From Rotaria macrura (Eukaryota > Rotifera > Eurotatoria > Philodinida > Philodinidae): a DNA stretch of 64,000 nt. Positions 51,636-63,084 of the stretch are shown one piece after another. The notes below the pieces were generated by a model. The model had not been told where the DNA came from and searched no databases. It saw nothing but the letters and a program-made list of their open reading frames with translations. The stretch lies in contig OENT01000707.1 of the NCBI GenBank assembly GCA_900239685.1, positions 19,487 through 83,486 of the forward strand, read 5' to 3'. The position numbers were made by a program, and so were the translations under genes. Numbering within the stretch: position 1 is the first letter of the stretch; every line of letters begins with the position of its first letter.

Positions 51636-54600
51636 TTATTCATCGACTTGTTCATCGTCACCATGTGCTAAACTAAAAAGAACAAAATATTTGAATATGC
51701 AGCAGAGAGAGGTCAATATATATGTATATGTGTATTTATTAATATATAGATTAATGATTTCCTGTCCCTCGATGAGCAAACAAAAAAAAAAGGACTGACC
51801 CTTCCTTCGATTTCTCTTTATCTCTTTTAATGATATATTTCTAAACGGATTCGAAAAATTTTCCAAACAAGCTGATTAAAAAATAAAAACAAAATACCTC
51901 ATATCATTTTGTCCATCGTCATCATCAGTTTGATCATATTGACTATGATTCATATCAGTAGATTGATCATGATGATCACCACCATTTCCATTTACACTTG
52001 CAGAATTATCTCCATCATCATCATCATCATCAACTTCGTCACCATTTCCCCCATGTGAATGACTACCGCCCAACGCTAGTTCGTGTGGATTTAATAAACC
52101 CTAAATTTGAATATGAACATTTATTTACACATGGATCTTTATCAACAATTAGAATGCTTACCTTAAAATCTTTATAATCATCATCTATGCCGAATGGATA
52201 TGAATAAAGTGCTTGATCATCACCAGTTGATAGACGAGTAGATGTATTATGTCTAGAACATAGAAATTCTTGTTTTCAACAATTGATAAACAATCTCAAC
52301 ATACCCATAGGTTGATGATGATTCGTTATGATTATTTCCTTTTTCAGCATTACGTGTTAAACGTCGTTTACAAAATTCATTTTCATCTACAGTCCATACG
52401 GCACCTTTGATGTTTTCAACACGCATAAAACATTTATGCAAAGAAAGATTATGTCGTACGGCATTCTACGAAAATATCAAACACAACAATGCATACGAAG
52501 TTTACTAACACATCCAACAAACCTTCCACGTTTGTGCATTCTTTCGAAAATAAAGGAATTGTCCTTCAAACCATTTATATACTTCATTTAATGTCAATTG
52601 ATTGTCTGGAGATTCAATAATAGCCTTAAACATAAAAGATTAATTGAAAATTATCTCTTATTCTTAATTCTATTCAAAATTCTTTATACTTGACGAATTA
52701 ATGTTGCATATGTAAATGGTGGACGTACATCATGTGTCATGTAATATTCACGGTTTTTCAATTCTAGAGAAAGTAAATAATACAAAGATCGCTTAAACTT
52801 TTTTGAATAAAAATAACTATGGAACCTTTGCCTTTTCCTGCTTTTTTGCCGCCTAGTGCCAACATAGCTTTTGTTTTACGACTTAGCCGATGTTTATCCA
52901 TGTTAATTATTGGTAAAATACCACCATTTGGACCTGCTTGCGTTGAGATATCACCATTCATATCATCCATATTATCATCATCATCCTGGGTATCATCACC
53001 AACTTCTTCTTCAACAGTATGAACGGGAGGTGGTGAACTTGATGCACTCGCACGTAATATAGCTGATGTTGATGCACTAGCAGCTGATGATAAATCGTGT
53101 GGTGTCGTACGATTATATGAGTCAATCGAATTCGTTGTTGTAACAACACCAGCCGATGTTAGGAAAGCATTTTCTAATTTAACAATGGGTAAATGATGGA
53201 GCGCGGCTGCTGCTGAAGAAGATGTATTATTAATTGATGAGGATGATGATGCCGGTGATGATAATGATGCTAACTGTGCCGTACGTGCATTTGTGGTTAA
53301 TGTATGATGATATGGTGTTGATGTTGCTAATGTGCGTGTTGTTGGTTGAGTTATAATATGAGTTGTTGTTGTATTTGAATTCGATGATGTAGCTCCATTT
53401 GTATTTATTGAACCTCCATGTAAATGCTTCATCATAGCTTGTAGTATATCACGTTCACGTGTTAGTAAAGATTCAAGTTGTTGTACAACATGTTGCTGAA
53501 CACGTGCTTGGGCAACGGAACGATCATCAAGTGAATGTTCATCATTGAGATGACGATTGAAATCAATTACTGATGAACATAATGTATCACAACTTGGCCA
53601 ACGACAATAATTTCGTTGATATAATGGATTTAGAGAATCTTGCTGTTGATTTGTAAGTGTGGTCGACGAACGATTTAAAGTCGTTGTTGGCATAGCTAAT
53701 CGTGCGTCAGTATTGTTATTATTATTGTTTCCAATAATATTCACACCTAGAATAAACCGACAAACTTTTATTTTCTTATTGTATACAAAGTGCTATAGAG
53801 AATAAATTAAGCACACAAACGTGCAGATAAAAGCATAGAGAAAATAGACGCAAACACGCAGAAAATTAAAGAGGGAATCACTCTGTTAAATGGCTGTGTT
53901 TTTTTTTAGTATGACGAACCAGTGCTCGTAGTTCGACCTGTTGTTAGCAAATCGGCAATATTAATACATGTTGACTGCTGTTGATGATAAGGACGTGTAG
54001 CGATTGAAATCAGCGACGAAGAGTCTGTATACACTTACATTCATTAAGTTTGTTTATACAGTGAATTAGATTAAATGGGGTTGATATAGAATAGAGAAAC
54101 TTATTTTCGTTTTCTTACCGCTAGAAGAATTATTAGGTGCAGTTGTTAAATATTGAACAGTAGCAGTAGCCGGCTGATTCGTACTATTGGAATTAGTAAT
54201 GCTGAATAGACTCGGAATTTGTTGCTGCTGTTGTTGTTTTGATGAAACTTGTTGAAGAAGTAATTGCTGATTGGCAAGTTGATTCTATGTATTCATGAAT
54301 TAGAACAATGACGAATGAGTCACAATAAATGACAAGTTTTACGCTTGAAATCTTACCTGAATTTGTTTAATTATGTCTGAATTTGTTGTTGTTTGGGATG
54401 TCGTTGTTGGTTGAACAAGATTAAGTTGAATTTGCTCACTTAATTGTTGATTAATTTTTTCAACTAGAAGACGTTGCTAAATAAAATTAGAAGACAATCG
54501 AATCATTTGACATCGTAGATATAGTATCAAAATGTATTTTATCGCACTTTTCTTTCAATACTATGTTTTTATAATATATTTGTCACAGATGCCATAGCAT

Positions 54601-55427
54601 CAGTGAAATAGCATAGAAGCGCACACATACAAGATGGTGCTGTTGTTGTTGATGTTATTTTTTGTTGGTTGGCTATGTTTCTTTTTTTCCTTCTCTGCTC
54701 TCGTTTGGTTTTTTACTCTGTTATTAATTTTCTTTCCTTCTCTTGTCTATCGTTCTTATTCTGTATACGTGTATGTGTGATGTGTTGTTTTTTGGCCGTC
54801 CTCACAAGCGAACACTACAATCCAACGTCCCGCGCGATGTTTGTCGTTCGTCGAACGACCCGTCAAAGAAATAGACACAGAAAGGGAGAGAGCGAGAGAA
54901 ATGAGAAATCAAATTTTAATGTTCATTGCATGTGTACAAAAAAAACATATACTAGGCTTCGTAGACATTTGCCTACCTGCTAGTAATAAAAAAGGAAAGA
55001 GATGGTTAGTGCATATCATACATTTGTTGACCTGTTGCATCATATATGATCAATATACCTGTTCGGGACTTGTTAATATCTGTTGAATGAGCATATTTTG
55101 TATTGCATTTGAAGACGGTTGTAAATATTGAAGCATGGTTGATGTCGTTACGGGCTGATGTTGTTGCGGTGAAACCGCTGTTGATAAATAATCACCTGAA
55201 TCAATCAAACGAAGTGTACCCTGAAAAGACAAGAAAACGAAAGTAACCATTTAAAATCTCATCAATCACACTTGAAAATCGAATCATACATTAATTGATG
55301 ATGTTGGAGAAACTATAGTTGTACCATTTTGTAAATGTCCTGTTTGTTCATTTAGAATCGTTGTTGTTGATGGTTTTGTACGTGTTGCTGTTTGAAGTTT
55401 TGATGTTCGATTAGTTGTAACTCTCAT
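51636..55427 (-). CDS. FOXP: FOXP forkhead transcription factor (with apparent one-base frameshift)
   Basis: Twelve coding exons: 55427-55290, 55220-55059, 54476-54357, 54284-54119, 54024-53938, 53746-52826, 52763-52690, 52624-52523, 52466-52305, 52252-52162, 52100-51898, 51672-51636; about 754 residues. The Gln-rich N-terminus includes a six-Gln run. A C2H2 zinc finger ([11 protein letters not shown]…HLNDEH, about 272-294) and leucine zipper (VVQQLESLL…MMKHL, about 303-330) are FOXP-specific and support dimerisation. The forkhead domain (about 543-630) includes [39 protein letters not shown] and [20 protein letters not shown]. The tail is acidic (Asp run, His/Gly/Asn). Exon 5 could instead end at 53920. 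All phases agree except one extra base in exon 9 (52440-52443 run). AATATAG just before the ATG implies upstream exons. Confidence 0.9.
52305..52466 (-). other. FOXP exon 9 with one extra base in the recognition helix
   Basis: Minus-strand reading gives NAVRHNLS in one frame up to 52443, and LHKCFMRV in the next frame from 52441. A run of four T (AAAA at 52440-52443 on the plus strand) has one base too many for a continuous frame. The exon is 162 nt, whereas flanking phases (0 in, 2 out) need 161. Without correction, the upstream frame ends at TAA three codons later. Confidence 0.8.
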
Positions 55428-56391
55428 TCTATATTGAGAAGAAAAAGAAGAAAAAAAAATTCATCCAATGCTAATCTAGAAAAAAAAAATAAAAACAATA
55501 TCGGTGACGAGTTCAACCATGCTTTGGCTTGAGCGAGAGACATTTTTTTTTCTTCGTATTGTGAAGCCTATTATTATTTTTCTTTTCCTTCCTCTTCAGA
55601 GTCACACATACACACATATATACAGAAACTCAATGCGCGTTCAATGCAGAGACAGGCAGATGGCTGTTTTTCCGACTAATCTTTCTCTCTTAGATCGATA
55701 ATGACTGCTTGTTTGTCCGTTCTTTAGGTTTTTTACCTCTTCCTTTTTTTCTTTTTTTTTTCTTTCTTTCTCATCTTAAAAAAAGAAAAACGAGAGAAAG
55801 AGAGGTCAAAGCCTGTTATTTGTATGTATGTTGCTTGGCGAAGCAAACATACACACATTTATATATATATATATATATATATCGAAGAAAAATGGAAAGA
55901 AAAAAAAACAACAGATGCATCAAATTTTCAAACGAGAACAAAGAATCAGATTCGCGTACACGCATACAAATATTGTTTATCTTGACTTGCGCTCCTTCGT
56001 GCTCGAACGTTGCCATGAAGCTGATGTTGTTGCTTTGATAGCACGATGGCGTGAGAGAAAAAGAAAATAAGACGAAGGAGAGAGGAGAAACAGGCTACCA
56101 CAACGAATAGCATAGTATCGATGTTGTTGTTGTTCTGTTGTGTTCGACGTACGACCCCGTAGCCCCGACTATATAGTATACAATAACAACATTTTGCGCC
56201 CCGTATATACATCTAATCAACAAATGCAGATGTGATAGGCTAGTCTCGTCCAAAAAGAAAAATAAATAAATGCAAGGAAAAGATTTCTTTTTTTTTCCTA
56301 ATGTATTGGAGACCATAAAAATAACACTCATACAGAAAGACACACACTCACACACTAACTATTGTAAACTATAATGGACAGTTTCACTTTT
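55428..56391. other. Low-complexity region upstream of FOXP coding start
   Basis: T-rich and A-rich runs, an (AT)n tract at 55860-55881 and GAGAGA stretches dominate. It probably holds FOXP 5' UTR exons or its promoter and the 3' end of MIC13, but no exon can be fixed. Open frames here are low-complexity and not credible proteins. Confidence 0.45.
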
Positions 56392-56808
56392 CTAGCCTTT
56401 AATTTTGTCAGAAAGAGAAGAAAATAAATGACACGTATGTGTTGGAGCATCAGCGAGCCATTTAAATGTTGTTTGAATGCCTGTAAAAATATTCAATGAT
56501 AAATTCGAAGACAGGCAAAAGAATACAACTCAAACCCGAATTCCAATTATTGACAATAGCATCATTTAGCTCTTGTTTTGTTGGCATTTGATCGAACGCT
56601 TCAGCCGTGTCGGGTAATGATGTACGGACTGTGTTGATAATTTGTTTAGTATATTTATTTGCACCGAATACTTCATGATTAATAACAAGTACGGTAGCAC
56701 CACCGGCAATTGTAAATTTTGCTGCCCATCTAAATCATAGGATTTAGAGCATGGCTATTATTTTATTCTTAGTTTGGCATTTCACTCTTACTTGAATAGG
56801 GATGCCAT
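56392..56808 (-). CDS. MICOS13: MICOS complex subunit MIC13 (QIL1)
   Basis: Three exons: 56808-56792, 56729-56536, 56480-56392; 99 residues, phases agree, introns 62 and 55 nt. The first exon encodes only MASLF plus part of a Lys codon. The N-terminal segment KFTIAGGATVLVINHEVFG (about residues 9-27) is the single membrane span, with the Gly-rich start seen in MIC13. The C-terminal half contains ELNDAIVNNWNSGI, matching the family's IRDSWNAGI signature, and GIQTTFKWLADAPT. The human protein has 118 residues, so this one is slightly shorter. MIC13 sits in the inner mitochondrial membrane and bridges the MIC60 and MIC10 subcomplexes at crista junctions. The gene lies about 960 bases upstream of the FOXP coding start on the same strand. 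Confidence 0.85.
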
Positions 56809-58513
56809 TCTGTTTTCGTTAATTGTCAAGTCCGAATTGCAAATAAATAAAAACCAATGAAAGAATAAAAGAAAAAGGACAGAATAAATGCTAGTTTATG
56901 ATTGGTATCTTCATTGGACACAAGAAACAAGAATCTAAAAGAAACGATACATCATTCGCACATAATATAGTTCATAAAGCTTACGAAAATCGTGCTTCTA
57001 TTTTCCAGTCTTTTTTATATTTGATTTATTATTTTAGACCTAAGATGGCGCTACATGACATTTGCACATACTAATAAGAGTGTAGTCGACGATGGAAGTT
57101 TTTGCAAAGAAAATCTAAGAATCCTATCAAATATGCTGAGAATAAGTTAAACTATGAAGAAACATGGAGTTCAAAATAATAGTCTTCTAAATTAGTTGAA
57201 ACTAACTAGAACTATTGTGCATTTCTTCCTAAGAATGAAATATAGACAAATCTGTTGCTGCTGTATCAATCAGTTTTTGCATCAGCCGATAGTTTGAAAT
57301 AGAAACTCTCCGTCGATGATACGTTGCGAATAAAAGAATATTACATAAGAGATACTTCGAATAGGATATTGTGTAGGCTATCATCGTATTTCAAATCGTA
57401 TGTTCACACGTGTAGCCTGATTATGAAAAATATAAATAATACGTGATAGTTTTGAAAAGAATCAGAAATATAAAGGGTTCCTGTTTAAAGTGTGTGTTGC
57501 AGACAAATGATTCAATGTATGCAGTGTAATTGCAATGACTAAACTTTCTTAACGTTCCATTTCAGTGCAAAAATTTCACAAGCATAGTTCATTATCGTAA
57601 AAGACAATCTAACACGATTCTTTTCGTTTTGTTTTTGTATTTAAGTATATCTTTTTCCTTCAATTTTCAAAATAATCGATGAAAGAGCGTGATAAAAAAC
57701 CGAGAAATGCAATTAATAGTTTTCAATGTCTTATACAGTTGTTCAGTAGGATGACAGTCATCTGGATACCAAATAAGAGGCTAAATTATATTGTACATAA
57801 TAGGACAATGGAAGTATTTTTCGCTTTTCTAAAAATGTTAAAAATCTTATGCTCTATTATAGTTTAGAAACTCATCACCGATCGACTGAGATTAAAGTTT
57901 CATGGTGAACTTCGATATAAGATTTTTTCCAGAGCTCAGAGCTGTATATTGAATAGATAGAATTCTAATATCCGAAGAACATCAAAGGGTTTTCAAGAAT
58001 GATATCAACGTATTGAAGAGAAGGAATGCAATTTTGAGAAATGCGACGATCATTCAACAGAGTCGATTCAGTGAATTTTCATAAATCGATGGAAAGGCGC
58101 ATTGATTATAAATCTTCCAAAATGAAAGGTAGCTAATGAGGGCGCTCTTTGACATATGATGAGGTTTATTATACATGAAAGCTATGGCAGATATCGGAAT
58201 TAGAAGAGTAGTCTACAACCAGAGTCGTTTTATCAGTTGTTTTTCATTGTGCTCGTTTAACCGAGGAACGACCTATGATCAATGCCGCCATCCAAATCGA
58301 TTTCATGTTTTGAAAATTTCATGTTGCCATGTGCAACTCGAAATACTCAGCAGAAAGAATTCCAGTGAGTGTGGTATTACATAAACAACCATGCATGCTT
58401 CTTAAGCAACGATGAATATATACAAAAACACTGTTCATTCTGTAACTCCTTCTTGTAGTCGCGAACTACGAGATAGCTAGATACGTCTTTTGCTTCAAGT
58501 GACAAAATATGAA
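56809..58513. other. Intergenic, AT-rich, no supported gene
   Basis: Short stretches on either strand look faintly coding (for example plus strand near 57967-58080), but with stops and no splice logic. They may belong to the decayed gene to the right. Confidence 0.35.
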
Positions 58514-59918
58514 TTATGGCTTGATCAAGTCATCGAAATTCCGAAAGAACTCAATAATACATTCAATATCATTATCACTATTTGAAGACTGTTCCATTTG
58601 TCTAGTAATGTGTTGTGCGATCATTTCGACTTGGTAGGAATCTCCACTAGCAATACGTTTGAAAAACGATGATAGGTATTGGTTAATCATACCTGACGAA
58701 CATGAAACGTGAACTCTTCCTTGAGCAAGACCAATTCGTAGTTATTATCTACATCAAACTTCATGAACACAAGGAAATTTCATCAGCAGTTTACTAGTTG
58801 CTTCTTGAATACTTGTACTTTCATAGACATATCGTTTTTAATTTTTCGATATCCTTCACAATCAGTGAATGGTAAGTTATGGATAAGCGTACACGAATGA
58901 TATCGGAAAAGTTTCATAGAGATGGAATCGACAATTTTCAAAGCAGTCAATTGGCACCAGTAAATAATTGATGGGTTCTTATAATTAAATTTTGTTCGAT
59001 GCTGAACACTTGCGGTTTACCAACTTAGGTCATGTATATAAAGTATCTAAAGATATACAATAAACTGCTTTCTATTAAAAACTAATAGCATTCAGAATAT
59101 CAAATTATTGATGCTGATTTCATATTACATCACAGAATATTCATTGTTTTCGACCATTGAGTCTAAAAGCAGCACACTATGTCATAATGTACAGAATCAT
59201 GATAATTACATTGATATAACGACTTTCATCTGTTTTTTCTAAAAAGAAAAACACTTATTGAATTAGAGTAGACAAACGTTCAGATATTTGAGAATCGTGA
59301 TCTACGTCATTAATTTGAGATATTTTACTATGCAACAAAATTACATTGTAACAATACCTGATATACTGGGAGACTTGCAGATCTCTTTTCGTTTCTGGTT
59401 GTCTCCTTCAGTTTCAATAACCCGTTCCATGCAGTCAGACTCTAGTGGTACATCTCTACGTTCACTTTATAATAGAGATGTAAGTAAAGGACAAATTTGA
59501 TTGAATAAACAGTTCTACTTCAAACCAAATGTTTAGTCCTTTCGTATTATGAAACTGTAAGAATCACTTCAATTCAATCCAAATGTATGGTCAACATCGT
59601 AATGTCAGAAAAATGTTTGCTGCTCGTTATTCAACACACCACGTTTCAAAGATGGCACATCGCTGTGTCATGTATCAGTAACTAGTTGTTTGAAAACAAT
59701 AAACAATCTAACCATTCTATCTGACATAATAGTAAGCCAGTTAACTTTGATTTCTTTATTAGAACTTGCTAGAGATCTCATGACGATTCCTTTCTTTTTT
59801 GAGTCTTCTTTTTGTCCATCGTACTTCGTGGTTAAATTAAACATCGGCGTCTATAATGAATCCAAAACATTCTGCCATTCTATCAAATGTGACTTCATCT
59901 ACAGTATTAGTAAGTAAA
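58514..59918 (-). pseudogene. Decayed minus-strand gene, family not recognised
   Basis: Successive minus-strand segments have strongly protein-like composition but lie in different frames or end in stops. In order: TVDEVTFDRMAECFGFIIDA (from about 59915), a segment with KYDGQKEDSKKKGIVMRS ending at a TGA near 59672, DVPSLKRGVLNNEQQTFF, SDCMERVIETEGDNQKRKE (near 59440), NDVDHDSQISERLSTLIQ (near 59290), DCEGYRKIKNDM (near 58870), and finally a 75-codon open stretch 58741-58514 containing GRVHVSCSSGMINQYL and ending DDLIKP then stop. Several frameshifts and stops rule out a full product as read. Splicing could rescue some joins, but not the in-segment stops. I do not recognise the family; kinship with the large gene at 1-3279 is possible but unproven. 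Confidence 0.45.
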
Positions 59919-60051
59919 CTTCTCTTCAACTAAATTTATGACCGCTTTTTACTACAGGCTCATTTCGTTCTTTGCTTCTTGACCTATCAATATTACGTAC
60001 CATACACTATGTATGGCGAATAAAACAGGACCAAATAAGGTAAGTCTTGAA

Positions 60052-60154
60052 CAGAGACCGAAACAGGGGACGGTTTTTACTCTCCGTCTTACAAAAGTCT
60101 TAATTCACCCCGCCGAGCCCGGAACAGGATCCCCCCGCCCCGTTTCGGTCTCTG
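60052..60154. mobile_element. hAT-like MITE with 8 bp target duplication
   Basis: 103 bp, ends CAGAGACCGAAAC and GTTTCGGTCTCTG, exact inverted repeats over 13 bases. Flanked by GTCTTGAA at 60044-60051 and again at 60155-60162, an intact 8 bp duplication typical of hAT insertion. The interior is GC-richer with CCCCGCC runs and no coding capacity. The intact ends and duplication suggest a fairly recent insertion. Two older relatives lie at 7536-7644 and 7911-8007. Confidence 0.85.
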
Positions 60155-60162
60155 GTCTTGAA

Positions 60163-60558
60163 CGAATTTTAATGCTATCCGAAAGTAAAGGCAAATTAAA
60201 TTAGATTTGTAATGTAATTTCACTTATGCATTTAACCCTTTCCGGCCGGCTCCTAGAAATCAAAGAGCAACAATATCTGTTTCTACATATTTTTTATTGC
60301 TGTCTCTTAGGGATAAAAAAAAGATAATTTTTGGAGAAAAAAGTTATTGTATACTTCATGACGCCGTGTTGCCATTTGGCAACAGCCGGCTGTAAAGGGT
60401 CAAAAATTTGAAAAATTTGTTTTTCGTTTTCGATCATCAAAAAGTAATAGCTTGTGCTTCCTTCATGTCTTCATAATGTTATTTCAATAAAAATAGATAC
60501 AATTTTCACATAAAAAAGAAATAGAGAATAATTAACCCTTTTCAGCCGACTGTCACAA
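60163..60558. other. Short intergenic spacer between elements
   Basis: Two similar phrases, AACCCTTTCCGGCCGGCT (60234-60251) and AACCCTTTTCAGCCGACTGT (60534-60553), and between them GCAACAGCCGGCTGTAAAGGGTC (inverted, about 60378-60400), mark a possible further small inverted-repeat element at about 60234-60400 with CCCTTT…AAAGGG ends. Confidence 0.35.
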
Positions 60559-60737
60559 CCCAGGTCGAACAATACGGTCCATGTACGGCTCCGTATATGT
60601 CTTTATAAGTGGACGCGGTAATATGGCCTTATCATAATGAAGTTGAGGTCTGTGCACGTCCGTATACTGTGATAATACGGGCCTGTATTGCTGTGTCGTA
60701 TACGGTGCACATACGGGGTCGTATCATTCGACCTAGG
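60559..60737. mobile_element. CCCAGGTCGA palindromic MITE, copy 2
   Basis: 179 bp, ends CCCAGGTCGAACAATACGG and CGACCTAGG, same family as 16668-16918: shared terminal bases, GTGGACGCGGT-type motif, TACTGTGATAATACGG and repeated CCGTAT/ATACGG. It is shorter and less palindromic. AA again abuts both ends. Confidence 0.75.
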
Positions 60738-60784
60738 AAGACAGGTAGCGAAAACTCTATTCCTGTAGATGTTTTGTTATCCAT

Positions 60785-61987
60785 GGGAAAAAATTCGCTA
60801 GAAAAGCGCGGTTTGGAACGGTATTTCGAAACGCGGGAGTCAGACCGTTTATTCGTCTTTCCAAAAACAGTAAAAATCGCGGTTTTAAAAAAAACGCATT
60901 AACGGTCTGACTCCCGCGTTTTTTGGAAACCGTTAAATACCGGAATCTCTTGACACCGCGGTACAGAATGGTTTGTTAAGATGTACTCAAACTGTGGAAA
61001 AAAATTAGCCGAAAATTATTTACACTTTCATAGTATTGCTTACTAACTTCTTGGTATAGGTAATTTCTATAGGAATCTGTCATTGTTGCTCGCTTTCCAC
61101 TTAATCGGCCAGGAAGAAATCTAATTGTATATACTTTATTTATTTTTGGTCGAGGCTGGATTCGATCACTAGTTTTTCTCAAATGCCTCTACTTCTCCAA
61201 ATTTGTGTGACTATACAAATCACTAGATCATATTTGTGCACACAAATCTATCAGTAAATCTGCCTTATAAGCTGATCGAGTAAGGGAAAACAACTGATTT
61301 CTGGTTTTGTGAGTTTTTTAAAAATTTTTAATCGATTGATTACAATCAATGAAATCGGAAAAATCAACAAAAACATTAAAAAGATCACAGAAATCAGAAA
61401 AAAATTAAATCAGGAGAATCAAAAGACTCTTGTTTAAGCTGTTTCACCCACCCTTGATTTAAATTTGAACAACAAGGATACAAAACTTTATCACGTTGAT
61501 CGAATCATTGATTTGTTATTTGATTTTTTAATTTTACACTTAGTTAAGAATCAAAAAAATCAGCTGTTCCCGGCTTCGCTGCTTGCCTTTTGTACTGATT
61601 CCCTGTCAAATGAGATCCACTTTACGAAAATAAAATTCATTAATACAAGTAAACAACATACTCGTCTGGCCCAGAAACTCAGTAGGGAGACTTTTTTCTC
61701 AATTGTACATTTCATGGCGCTGTCAAATTTTATTTTAAAAAAATCTTTACTTTCGCAAAATAAATTTCACGTAGGAGGTACTCATTCGTGACTACAGTTA
61801 AAACGATATTAACAGTATTTAATGCAATCTGAAACTGCAAGGTTGAATGCCAAAGTTTAAATTGCGATAATCTCCGTGTCGGAAAACCCAGAATAGCCGC
61901 GTTTCCGAATACCGCGGTCTTCGTTTAACAAACTGCGTTTAATTTTAAACGTAGCGAGAAAAACTGCGGTTGACAGCGATTTTTCCC
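60785..61987 (-). mobile_element. CG-motif-rich non-autonomous element, copy B (inverted)
   Basis: 1203 bp from GGGAAAAA (60785) to TTTTCCC (61987), so it has short inverted ends. Read on the minus strand it aligns with copy A (3658-5083) over most of its length, including the tRNA-like boxes (A box 61220-61230, B box 61158-61167 on the minus strand) and the AT-rich middle. It is about 220 bp shorter because one CCGCAGT-rich terminal zone is smaller. CGGTCTGACTCCCGCGTTT recurs inverted within its left part. There is no coding frame of note. Confidence 0.8.
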
Positions 61988-63084
61988 TCACATTTATTCC
62001 GTGGATACTACCATATGTATAGCAAAATTTTATTTATCGGAAAAAAAGCGATTGTGTACCAAAAGTGTGGATGTTAGCAACCGGCAACACCCGAGCAAAA
62101 ATGGTGAAAGATTTGGAGAAAATACTTTTTTTTCTTCTCGCAAAGAGCAACCTGTTGTGATTTTATTGCATTCATGCCTCTGTAGTAAGTCATACTTTGC
62201 CTCTCTGTTCGTCTGTTGGAACTAAAAGGTCCAATATTTCTAGAATACTCAACAATTTATCGGAATCAAGGGATAAAAACATATCCACCTGTCCTGGTGT
62301 TCTCTGCATCCCCACTGTATCCAGCATAAGAGGATCCGCAAGAAATCTTCGGATCCGGGGTACGGTAAGGATCTACAGGATATGGTTGGAATACAGAAGA
62401 TACGATGGGGATAAAGCGCACATAACAGAAATTCGAAGAATACGGAGAGTATGAAGAGGGTGCAGAGAATCCTGGTGGCTGTTTTTCTCCTCGGTAAAAA
62501 ATGTTGGAATGAGACATACTGAAGCAGTCAACTTGAAAGGACTAGGGCGGATAAGACCGATTTTTCGCCCTTAACTAAATCGAGCTATTTTTATTGGATT
62601 GATGTTAGGTTTAGACTCTCATCATGTTCCATAGGTATTTTTCTCAAATTGCTTAAAACAAAGTTTTCGGGTCTGTGGTCCCGCACAGGGATGGTAAAAA
62701 ATTTTATTTTTCAAAACTCAAGTGAAATGTATTCCAACTTATAGAGTTAAGTGCGCTAATTACGAATATCCACATTATGAGGTCGTTGAACCTTTTCTTA
62801 GTTGCGTAAGCTTCGGAATTCAAGATGACCATTTGCAACGGTATTGTCAATTTTCAACTTCCTGTCGACGCCTTTGCACCGTAGGATTTTTTCGAATGTA
62901 CACTATATATGTGAAACTAGATCTTCGATCTGAAAATGAAAAGAAAATTAATTTTTCACAATGACTTCGCCTGATACTTTGAGATCAAGGGGTCAAAAGT
63001 CGCTTTTTTGCTATCTTAAACGATGTTTGATCCCCTGTTTCGTCATGAGGAATACTAGAAGCAATACCATTCTTTTCTACTTTA
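61988..63084. other. Intergenic; possible small coding fragment
   Basis: No firm gene. A minus-strand frame 62517-62266 begins with ATG and encodes 83 residues rich in Pro, Tyr, Ser and Gly (…KQPPGFSAPSSYSPYSS…, …YPVDPYRTPDPK…), a composition seen in real low-complexity proteins. It has no splice partners or homologue I recognise. Confidence 0.3.

Noticed and set aside
52819..53022. Plus-strand open frame opposite the large FOXP exon
   Set aside because: It is the complement of Asp- and Ser-rich FOXP coding sequence and has no independent support.
55709..56070. Overlapping open frames of 80-109 codons
   Set aside because: Made of poly-T, poly-A, AG-rich and AT-repeat sequence; composition is low-complexity and no domain or splice logic is seen.
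59330..60039. Plus-strand multi-exon gene with three GTAAGT donors and phase-consistent joins
   Set aside because: The plus-strand product is Phe/Ser/Cys-heavy and unlike a protein, while the minus strand of the same DNA reads as charged, protein-like segments. The plus frames are best explained as shadows of the minus-strand decayed gene.
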